Positions 57,270 to 64,000 of a stretch of DNA of 64,000 bases are shown here, in pieces. The translations under genes were made by a program, and so were the position numbers. Below the pieces are notes generated by a model that saw nothing but the letters and a program-made list of their open reading frames with translations, had not been told where the DNA came from and did not search any database. Every line of letters starts with the position of its first letter. The stretch's first letter is position 1. Origin of the DNA: Leptospira kemamanensis (GTDB lineage Bacteria > Spirochaetota > Leptospiria > Leptospirales > Leptospiraceae); NCBI RefSeq assembly GCF_004769665.1, contig NZ_RQGG01000036.1, positions 62,001-126,000 on the forward strand. Reading direction: 5' to 3'.

Positions 57270-58595
57270 TTATTGGAAACTAATCTTGTGTTTGATGGAG
57301 TGAAAGAGGTCTTCCCACTGCGGTTCGGTCGCCTTTCGTTCCTTAAATTTATCGATCCCGTGGATGACAGTCGAATGTGTCGTAGAAAAAATTCGACCAA
57401 TTTGCGCCTTCGGAACATGTAATACGTCGTGTAAGAGAAGCATACAAAGGTGACGCGGAGGAATAAAATCTGCCTTTCTACTTTTTCCGAGTAAATCCTT
57501 TCTGGCAACGTTAGTCCTTTCACAAACCAAATCAATGACCATATCGGGACTAAACCCAATTCGTTTTTTATTCGTGAGAAAACGTGCTTCGGCAATTTCT
57601 TTGATTTTGTCTTCGGTGAGTAAAAAATACTCATACGCTTTTTTGTACATCACGAGGTCATTGACAATCCCAATGAGAGCACGGGAATCACCTTCTAATC
57701 GTTCGGCGAGCCAATGTAATAAACTGTCACTTGCAGGAATATTAAATTCGGAAAAACTATTCTTCAGTAAGGACTTACGTAATTCTAAATCATGAGATTT
57801 GATGTCCGCTTGTAAACCATGCACGAATCGAGATTTAAGTCTTTCGTGGAGAGGTAACTCGTAACTTGGCCTGTCTGATGCGATGACAATTTGGCGTTTT
57901 CGGTCATATAAGAAATTGAAGAGGGCAAAAAACTCTTCTTGGGTTTTTTCTGCCCCACCATTTAAAAACTGAATGTCATCAAAGAGTAAAACATTATAAG
58001 ATTGGTAACGAATCTTAAACGATTCAAGGGATTCACGATTGTTTTGTCTGACAGTAAAAATGAATTCATTCAAAAAGGATGTACTGTTCACGTAACGAAC
58101 CGTTTTCCATGGATCCTTTTTTTTGATCTCATTTCCAATGGCGTGAAGTAAATGTGTTTTACCAACACCAACAGGTCCAAACAAATACAATGGATTGTAT
58201 TTACCAGGTTGTTCCACCACGGTTTTTGCGGCAGTGAAGGCAATTCGATTCGAATCAGAAGTGATATAATTGCTAAAGATGTAATCAGGATTGAGATCCG
58301 AGTCAGAATCATCAAATTTAGATTGGATGACATCTTTTAAAACATGCGAAGAAGTTTCGGATTCTGTAAGGATGGAGACTTTAAATCTGTCTCCTACAAC
58401 TTGGTACAAAGCATCTTCAATGAAACTGATGTATTTTGTTTCCACATGGCGTTTGATCCCAGTCGATGGTGCCATTAAGTGAACCACTTGGTTCTCCCAC
58501 TTATCGAAACGAAGTGGTGCAATGAAATTGGAAAAGTACTTGGGAGGTATCTGTTTCGATATTTCTTCTAAAATTTCTTCCCAACGTTTGTCCAA
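57270..58595 (-). CDS. dnaA: Chromosomal replication initiator DnaA
   Basis: A 441-residue initiator starting at a TTG; a stop lies five codons upstream in frame and the next internal ATG is far inside, so TTG is the only sensible start. Domain I is followed by a short acidic linker (about 88-105) and the AAA+ domain with Walker A GPVGVGKT (140-147) and LLFDDIQFL. In domain IV the usual D-H-S-T-V signature reads T406-H407-S408-T409-V. It binds DnaA boxes and melts the origin. Confidence 0.96.
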   Translation of the reverse strand: MDKRWEEILEEISKQIPPKYFSNFIAPLRFDKWENQVVHLMAPSTGIKRHVETKYISFIEDALYQVVGDRFKVSILTESETSSHVLKDVIQSKFDDSDSDLNPDYIFSNYITSDSNRIAFTAAKTVVEQPGKYNPLYLFGPVGVGKTHLLHAIGNEIKKKDPWKTVRYVNSTSFLNEFIFTVRQNNRESLESFKIRYQSYNVLLFDDIQFLNGGAEKTQEEFFALFNFLYDRKRQIVIASDRPSYELPLHERLKSRFVHGLQADIKSHDLELRKSLLKNSFSEFNIPASDSLLHWLAERLEGDSRALIGIVNDLVMYKKAYEYFLLTEDKIKEIAEARFLTNKKRIGFSPDMVIDLVCERTNVARKDLLGKSRKADFIPPRHLCMLLLHDVLHVPKAQIGRIFSTTHSTVIHGIDKFKERKATEPQWEDLFHSIKHKISFQ

Positions 58596-58868
58596 GCTTC
58601 CCCGCCCTAAATGTGAAATCGGGTACTATACTTTTAGCAAGTAGGTAGAATTCAAATGAAAAATCGAGAAACCTTCCTAAGTACCAAAAATAGTCGAACC
58701 GAATAAAAAAATTATGTCGCTTAATTGATTTGACAGGATATTTGTATTTAATTTTTGTTAGGCGAGTGATTCACTAGATTTGATTTAAGATTTTTTCTGA
58801 AAGAATTTTGAAAATCGTATGGAACGTATCAGTGAACCAATTGTGAATCTAATGAAATCGTTTTTAGA

Positions 58869-59801
58869 TTAGGTTGCGAGTCGTAAGAAAAGTTGTGATA
58901 AAAGCACATATTCTAAGGCAGGAATTTCATAATGAAGTTTCATTTTGAAATCAAGAATGGCTTCAATACGACCCACATTGGCTTCAAAGTTTTTTTGTCT
59001 GTATTCATAAAGTAATAACAAACAAATTAATTCTAAAAAATCGATTCCAGAAAATCCTTCTTTGTTGGATCGAAACTCAGCCAATTGTTCTCTTACCCAA
59101 TTTTCTAATTTAAAGAGTAAAATTGAATCATGGCAATGTTCTTTTACATAGTTATGCCATTCCTCTAAAAACTCATCCGTGATATCAAAGGGATTGAGGG
59201 AACCACCATAATACAATTTAGATTCTGAGATTTCATTCCTTCGAATTTTTTTGATTTCTTCTTGTGGAAGATAATGGAATGGAATACAAACCGAACGAGA
59301 AATAATCGTTTGTTTTAAATTGTTTATATCATTTACGATCAGAATGAACTTTGTATGCGGTGGTGGTTCTTCTAATGTTTTCAGTAAGGTTGTTTCCGCT
59401 TCATTATTGATGCGGTTCGGTTCGGGAAATAAAACAATTCGGTAATCGGATGTATGGGGTTTATAAGGAATTCGAGTGGAGAGTAACCAACGAATTGTTA
59501 ACTCTTCTGGATCTTTTTCTTTTCCAATGGCTATATTTTTTCGAATGGGAAATTGGATAAAATCAGGATGGACTCCTTTCATGAACTGACGGCAAGAATC
59601 ACATTCACCACAGGATGTTCCCTTTAAACAAAGTACATGCCTTGCAAATCGTTCCGCTGCCAACCACTTCCCCACTCCATCGGGTCCATGAAAAATGAGA
59701 GAACCTGGAATTTTCGATCTATCCTTTAAAAAGGAATGAAGATAGGTCAGTGCAACATCTTGGCCTGACACCTGTTCGAATGAAAACAAAGTATCAGTCA
59801 T
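58869..59801 (-). CDS. holB: DNA polymerase III delta' subunit
   Basis: A 310-residue clamp-loader subunit. It has a P-loop-like GPDGVGKW, in which the usual Ser/Thr after Lys is Trp, so nucleotide binding is probably lost as in many delta' proteins. The zinc motif CGECDSC and ETTLLKTLEEPPPHTKF follow. It forms the stator of the clamp loader with DnaX and HolA. It is upstream of dnaA on the same strand with a 273-bp gap, which is AT-rich and shows no gene. Confidence 0.88.
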   Translation of the reverse strand: MTDTLFSFEQVSGQDVALTYLHSFLKDRSKIPGSLIFHGPDGVGKWLAAERFARHVLCLKGTSCGECDSCRQFMKGVHPDFIQFPIRKNIAIGKEKDPEELTIRWLLSTRIPYKPHTSDYRIVLFPEPNRINNEAETTLLKTLEEPPPHTKFILIVNDINNLKQTIISRSVCIPFHYLPQEEIKKIRRNEISESKLYYGGSLNPFDITDEFLEEWHNYVKEHCHDSILLFKLENWVREQLAEFRSNKEGFSGIDFLELICLLLLYEYRQKNFEANVGRIEAILDFKMKLHYEIPALEYVLLSQLFLRLAT

Positions 59802-59807
59802 TTTGTT

Positions 59808-60731
59808 TTAATATACCGGTGTGAGCCAATTCATGTAGTTTGGTTGTTCACCACGTACGGTTTCAAAAAAGACAGATTGGATTTTCTTTGTGATCGGTCC
59901 AATGGTTCCATTTCCAATCACACGTCTGTCTACTTCTTTCACCCAAGCCACTTGCACACCGGTTCCTGAAAAAAACAATTCATCTGCGATATACAATTCA
60001 GATCTTGCAATGTCACGTTCGACAACTTGGTAACCCAAATCTTTTGCAATTTGAAGGATACTTCTTCGTGTGATACCTTCAAGAATTGATGAAGGAATGG
60101 TTGGTGTATGGATCACACCATCACGAACGATAAACAAATTTTCAGCAGAACCTTCCGAGACAAATCCTCTAGCATCTAAAAAGATCGCTTCATCCATTCC
60201 ATTTTGAACTGCTTCAGATTTAGCTAACGCAGAGTTTACATACCCACCACTTACTTTAGATAAAGTTGGGATTTGGTTGTCTGAGAAACGTTGCCAAGAA
60301 GACACCATCGTTGTGAGACCATTTTGTGTGTCTAAGTAGTCATCTAGTTTCAAAGCATACACAGTGATGTCTGCTTTCACATCATGGAAACGTGGAGATA
60401 GTTGTAGGGCTGATGTATAGATGAAAGGTCGTAAGTATACATTTTGTTTTGCCTCATTTTTACGAAGCAGATCCAAGATGATGGTTTGGATTTCTTCTGG
60501 TGTGATTTTGATTTGAAGTTGCATGATCTTGGTGGAGTTCACAAGTCGTTTGCAATGTTCTGGCAATCGGAACACAAACAGATTTTTTTTTGCTTCGTTG
60601 TAGTAACCTCTGATTCCACCAAAGACACCAGTTCCATATTGGAGTGCATGGGTTTGGACACTGACTTTCGCGTCTTCTGACGGAACAATTTTGCCTTCAA
60701 AGTATGTATATGGAAATGAATTCTGAGCCAT
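59808..60731 (-). CDS. ilvE: Branched-chain amino acid aminotransferase
   Basis: From the ATG at 60731 (AGGAA about 8 nt upstream) the protein has 307 residues; an earlier in-frame start at 60767 is poorer. It is a class IV PLP enzyme: ALQYGTGVFGGIRGY, SGGYVNSALAKSEAV with the PLP Lys, and GFVSEGSAENLFIV. It makes or degrades Leu, Ile and Val by transamination with 2-oxoglutarate/glutamate. holB follows 6 bp downstream, so the two are co-transcribed. Confidence 0.92.
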   Translation of the reverse strand: MAQNSFPYTYFEGKIVPSEDAKVSVQTHALQYGTGVFGGIRGYYNEAKKNLFVFRLPEHCKRLVNSTKIMQLQIKITPEEIQTIILDLLRKNEAKQNVYLRPFIYTSALQLSPRFHDVKADITVYALKLDDYLDTQNGLTTMVSSWQRFSDNQIPTLSKVSGGYVNSALAKSEAVQNGMDEAIFLDARGFVSEGSAENLFIVRDGVIHTPTIPSSILEGITRRSILQIAKDLGYQVVERDIARSELYIADELFFSGTGVQVAWVKEVDRRVIGNGTIGPITKKIQSVFFETVRGEQPNYMNWLTPVY

Positions 60732-60899
60732 TGAGATTCCTATCCTTCCAATCTTCAGGAGTTTCAAAATTAGAAAATGAATTTTATCTTTTTTTCTCTC
60801 GAAGCATACGCCGATGGTTTTGATATCGTTCTAGAGAGTGGTCTGAACTCTCCTTATTTTTCATAAGACATAAGAATCGTTATACCAAGAAGACATAAT

Positions 60900-62774
60900 A
60901 TGAATCCTTCCTTTTATCCCAACCAATTTGATTGTATCGTTGTCGGCGCAGGTCATGCCGGAACCGAAGCCGCGTATATTTCTGCCAAAGCTGGTCTCAA
61001 AACCTTACTCATCACAATGAACTTAGATACGATTGGGCAGATGAGTTGTAACCCGGCGATCGGTGGAATTGCAAAAGGCCATATGGTGCGAGAGGTGGAT
61101 GCTCTCGGTGGTCTTATGGGTCGGGTGATTGACCAAACAGGGATCCAATTTAAGATGTTAAACACATCCAAAGGTCCTTCCGTTTGGGCGCCGCGTGCAC
61201 AAGCAGAGAAAAAACAATACCAACTGATGGTGAAACACCAGTTGGAAAAATTACAACATCTCTCCATCAGACAAGATACAGTAGAAGATTTGATTGTGGA
61301 AGGAAACCAAGTGACTGGTGTCATCACTGGTCGTGGCTTTACGTTTTATACAAACCATGTGATCTTAACCACGGGAACATTTTTATCGAGTGTGATTCAC
61401 ATTGGTACCTACCAAAAAGAATCAGGTAGGATTGGGGAACCAACCACCAAAGGTTTATCGCATACACTCGCTCGTTTTGAATTACGCCTTGGTCGTTTGA
61501 AAACAGGAACCCCTGCTCGTGTTCATAAAAACTCCATCAACTTTGATGGACTCGAAATCCAAGACGGTGATGAAAACCCACGCCCCTTTTCTTTCTCCAC
61601 AAAGAAGATTGATCGTAGACAAATTCCTTGTTACATCACTTACACAAACGACACCACTCATGAACTCATCAAACAAAACTTAGAATACTCACCGATGTAT
61701 TCTGGTCAGATCAAAAGTATAGGTCCAAGATACTGTCCTTCTATCGAAGATAAGGTAGTTCGTTTTGCAGAGAGAGACCGTCACCAAATCTTTATCGAAC
61801 CGGAAGGTTACGAAACAAACGAGATGTATCTCAATGGTGTCTCTACTAGTTTACCGGAAGAAGTGCAATGGAAGTTCTTACGAAGCATCAAAGGTTTGGA
61901 AGAAGTAGAACTCATGCGACCTGGTTATGCCATCGAGTATGATTATGTGGATCCCACAGAACTCAATCCAACTCTCGAAACAAAAAAGGTAAAGGGTCTT
62001 TACCATGCGGGTCAGATCAATGGAACCACTGGGTATGAAGAAGCGGCAGCGCAAGGACTTGTGGCGGCATATAATGTGATTCGGTCTGTGAGAAAAGAAG
62101 AACCAATTCTTTTCAAACGAAGTGAATCTTATATCGGAGTTCTTGTGGATGATCTTGTCTACAAAGGTGTGGAAGACCCATACCGTATGTTCACAAGTCG
62201 TGCTGAGTATCGTCTCCTCCTCAGACAAGACAACGCTGACCAAAGGCTTATGCAGTATGGTTATGAGATGGGTCTTGTAGAAGAATCATTGTACAACGAG
62301 ATGAAAGATCGCTACGCAAGGATTGAAAAAATCAAATCCCATCTTTTTGTTTCGGCAATGAAACCATCGGAAGAGCTTGCAAAACTCTTAGAAGAAAAGC
62401 AGATCACCAATTACAAATTTGGTCATACCCTTGCTTCCTTTTTGAAACGATCTGATATCAAAATCAAAGACATAGAACCTATTGTTTCTGAGCTTTCGAT
62501 TTTGAACGAAGATGAGAAAGCTGTTTTGGAGATGGAAGTAAAGTATGAAGGGTATTTAAAACGAGAACTCGAAACGATTGAATACCGAAAGAAGTTTTTA
62601 AACTTCCAAATCCCATCCGACTTTGATTATGCCAGTGTGAAAGGTTTGAAAACAGAAGCGATTGTGAAGTTAGAAAAACATAGACCACTCAATTTGGAAA
62701 CTGCCTTACACATTTCGGGTGTGGATCCATCGGATGTGGATCTACTGCTTTACCATTTGGTGGATCGTAGATAA
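60900..62774 (+). CDS. mnmG: tRNA uridine-5-carboxymethylaminomethyl modification enzyme MnmG
   Basis: A 624-residue FAD protein: dinucleotide-binding [10 protein letters not shown] near residue 17, the family signatures [17 protein letters not shown] and [16 protein letters not shown], and a helical C-terminal domain binding MnmE and tRNA. With MnmE it modifies the wobble uridine of several tRNAs. It usually lies near oriC, as here, but mnmE, rsmG and parAB do not follow in this window. A strong terminator lies 60 nt after the stop. Confidence 0.97.
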   Translation: MNPSFYPNQFDCIVVGAGHAGTEAAYISAKAGLKTLLITMNLDTIGQMSCNPAIGGIAKGHMVREVDALGGLMGRVIDQTGIQFKMLNTSKGPSVWAPRAQAEKKQYQLMVKHQLEKLQHLSIRQDTVEDLIVEGNQVTGVITGRGFTFYTNHVILTTGTFLSSVIHIGTYQKESGRIGEPTTKGLSHTLARFELRLGRLKTGTPARVHKNSINFDGLEIQDGDENPRPFSFSTKKIDRRQIPCYITYTNDTTHELIKQNLEYSPMYSGQIKSIGPRYCPSIEDKVVRFAERDRHQIFIEPEGYETNEMYLNGVSTSLPEEVQWKFLRSIKGLEEVELMRPGYAIEYDYVDPTELNPTLETKKVKGLYHAGQINGTTGYEEAAAQGLVAAYNVIRSVRKEEPILFKRSESYIGVLVDDLVYKGVEDPYRMFTSRAEYRLLLRQDNADQRLMQYGYEMGLVEESLYNEMKDRYARIEKIKSHLFVSAMKPSEELAKLLEEKQITNYKFGHTLASFLKRSDIKIKDIEPIVSELSILNEDEKAVLEMEVKYEGYLKRELETIEYRKKFLNFQIPSDFDYASVKGLKTEAIVKLEKHRPLNLETALHISGVDPSDVDLLLYHLVDRR

Positions 62775-62834
62775 TAGATAGATCATTCTTACTCCGAGTC
62801 ACCACTTCCTTTACGAAAGAATAAAAGAATATAT

Positions 62835-62864
62835 ACCAAGGAGGTTTCCCTTCTTGGTTTTTTT
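62835..62864 (+). terminator. Terminator of mnmG
   Basis: A 10-bp stem with one G-T wobble (ACCAAGGAGG at 62835-62844 with CCTTCTTGGT at 62849-62858), a TTTC tetraloop and a T run to 62864. A strong intrinsic terminator. Confidence 0.93.
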
Positions 62865-63342
62865 ATGCCTAAATGCAAGCACTAGATTTGTAAGAAAATG
62901 ATTTAGCCAAGCGTAGTCGTTTAGAATGAATGATTTTAATAAAGGCATTCCATCAATTATGCACTTTCCTTGCTTCCAGAAATAGACGAACGATCAGAAA
63001 CTAAGAGCGCATGTAGATTCTAAAGATGGAGATTTTTATTAGATTCGAAAGTAGAGGACCTCTTTTCTTTTGAATCAACAATCATAGAGAACCGATGATT
63101 CCAGATGTGAGCTTAGCTGTGACTCCTGGATGATAGTTTCAGAAACAATGGAATCTGTATTTTGAATTTTTAAAATGAATTGTTTCTAGATGAAAGCAAG
63201 GTGATAGACGGTTCAACAAGAGAGGAACTGTTTTTGAAAACTGCTTCGTTAGTGGGGAATGAACGGTTTAGTTTCGAATGACTTTCGTTGGCAAAACTTT
63301 CTAACTCGCCAACGAAATTGTATTTCTGGGTTACTTTAAAAC
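62865..63342. other. Gene-free interval beyond the mnmG terminator
   Basis: About 480 bp with no convincing open frame on either strand and no tRNA-like fold that I can see. It holds an inverted repeat near its right end. It is the only gap above 300 bp in the window. It might contain a small RNA or an origin-linked site, but no specific signal supports this. Confidence 0.4.
63283..63317. repeat. Inverted repeat next to the repeat-protein gene
   Basis: A perfect 10-bp inverted repeat (TTTCGTTGGC at 63283-63292, complement at 63308-63317) with a 15-nt loop, 25 bp beyond the stop of the minus-strand gene. No T tract follows on either strand, so it may be a terminator of low strength or a protein-binding site. 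Confidence 0.5.
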
Positions 63343-64000
63343 TCAGTCGTAAACTAAGACGTGGGTTTTTTCTAGAATCCAGTTGTCCCCCTGTTTCACG
63401 TGAAACGAATGGGACTCTAAACTTCCATCTGCTTTGTATTTCAGTTTATGAACACGGCGATTTTCACCTTGGAAGAATTCTCTTTCCACTAAGTTTCCTT
63501 TTGCATCAAACTTAAAGTGGATCTCGCCCAGTTCCTTCTTTTTATCATCTGTCAAATATTGGATTTGAACATTAGGTCTTTTAGGATCGATTTGAAAACG
63601 AAAGGATTCGTTGTCTTTGGTTTCCATGTTTTTACCTTCTGCAGCAAAAACATTTCCTTCCCCATCACTTTCAATGGAGTAAACCATCACAAGTTTTCCT
63701 TCCGCATCTTTTATATTCATTTTCTTGAGTGCGCGACCTTTGAATTGAAAGTCCTTACGCTCCACTAAGTGGCCACCATTATCATACACTTCTTCGCTCG
63801 TTAATAAACCATCTGTATAACGGAATGTTGTTTTGCCGTCACCCTTCCCTTCTTTGTCTGAATAAGTTTCGGCGATCAATTTCCCATCAGAGTTGTATTC
63901 ATATTCTGCGACATAAATCACCTGCCCTTCCGCATTTCGAACGATCTCTTTGTTCGGAACTTTTTTTACTTTTTTGAACAGATAAGCATCTTTGTGGGAC
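63343..64000 (-). CDS. Hypothetical protein with YD/MORN-like repeats (5' end outside the window)
   Basis: The frame is open to the right edge, so only the C-terminal part (at least 219 residues) is visible; a GTG at 63921 is probably internal because the protein-like sequence continues upstream (VRNAEGQ before VIYVAEYEYNSDGKL). Repeats of the type Y-x-x-D-G-x-L-x-x-E (EYNSDGKLIAET; RYTDGLLTSEE; KYKADGSLESH) recall RHS/YD or YwqK-like strands. Its function is unknown. The codons for FHVKQ form most of a parS site. Confidence 0.6.
   Translation of the reverse strand, partial: SHKDAYLFKKVKKVPNKEIVRNAEGQVIYVAEYEYNSDGKLIAETYSDKEGKGDGKTTFRYTDGLLTSEEVYDNGGHLVERKDFQFKGRALKKMNIKDAEGKLVMVYSIESDGEGNVFAAEGKNMETKDNESFRFQIDPKRPNVQIQYLTDDKKKELGEIHFKFDAKGNLVEREFFQGENRRVHKLKYKADGSLESHSFHVKQGDNWILEKTHVLVYD
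63392..63407. promoter_or_regulatory. parS: parS centromere site (ParB binding)
   Basis: TGTTTCACGTGAAACG matches the bacterial parS consensus TGTTTCACGTGAAACA at 15 of 16 positions and keeps the full 14-bp palindromic core. It lies about 6 kb from the candidate oriC, within the coding sequence of the repeat protein. ParB loading here would direct chromosome partition. parA and parB are not in the window. No second site was seen. Confidence 0.87.

Noticed and set aside
58730..58760. TTGACA motif between dnaA and holB as a promoter
   Set aside because: It points rightward against holB and has no acceptable -10 at 16-18 bp, so a chance match is more likely.

Overview
The window is a 64-kb, AT-rich, densely packed piece of a Leptospira chromosome that includes the replication-origin region. 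The assignment rests on three things. The gene order dnaA, dnaN, recF, DUF721, gyrB, gyrA is followed by a clear homologue of LipL21, a Leptospira outer-membrane lipoprotein that also lies next to the origin in L. interrogans. There are many lipoproteins with relaxed lipoboxes. Several conserved hypothetical genes are of leptospiral type. An iron superoxide dismutase favours the saprophytic rather than the pathogenic branch, but this is an inference from general knowledge of the genus.

Layout. 1-8 kb: a cut-off gene; a translationally coupled GATase / ABC exporter / response-regulator set; an acyl-CoA dehydrogenase; YebC; a small membrane protein; and an EAL protein paired with a pseudo-receiver. 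8-20 kb: enoyl-CoA hydratase, a secreted M23 peptidase, FabG, PurB, small lipoproteins, an esterase, a DOPA-dioxygenase homologue, SnoaL-like and VOC proteins, a probable outer-membrane protein and an adenosine deaminase. 20-28 kb: a DegT aminotransferase, a three-gene envelope cluster (M50 protease, beta-propeller protein, lipoprotein), CysE, and further secreted proteins. 28-35 kb: TrpE/TrpG, Fe-SOD, and a GH42 galactosidase / hypothetical / inositol-monophosphatase operon. 34.6-39 kb: hsp33-tsaE-tsaB-rnr. 39-48 kb: phosphodiesterase-type and CapA-type lipoproteins with overlapping 5' ends, a YrdC/YciO protein, an SDR, Maf, HolA, and a Fis-type regulator coupled to a vWA-like protein. 48-61 kb: lipL21, PilZ, dus and the replication cluster, then holB and ilvE. 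61-64 kb: mnmG, a 568-bp stretch without a gene, and a cut-off repeat protein whose coding sequence contains a near-perfect parS site.

Replication genes from dnaA to gyrA run leftward and mnmG runs rightward. The best oriC candidate is the dnaA-dnaN intergenic region, which has an AT-rich stretch and inverted TTATCGACA boxes. The parS site at 63.4 kb lies about 6 kb away, as expected for a ParB-loading centromere. No insertion sequences, phage genes, CRISPR arrays, tRNAs or rRNAs were seen. The region is core chromosome. The unusual features are gene overlaps, degenerate signalling and enzyme domains, and the origin/centromere signals, rather than mobile or defence systems.
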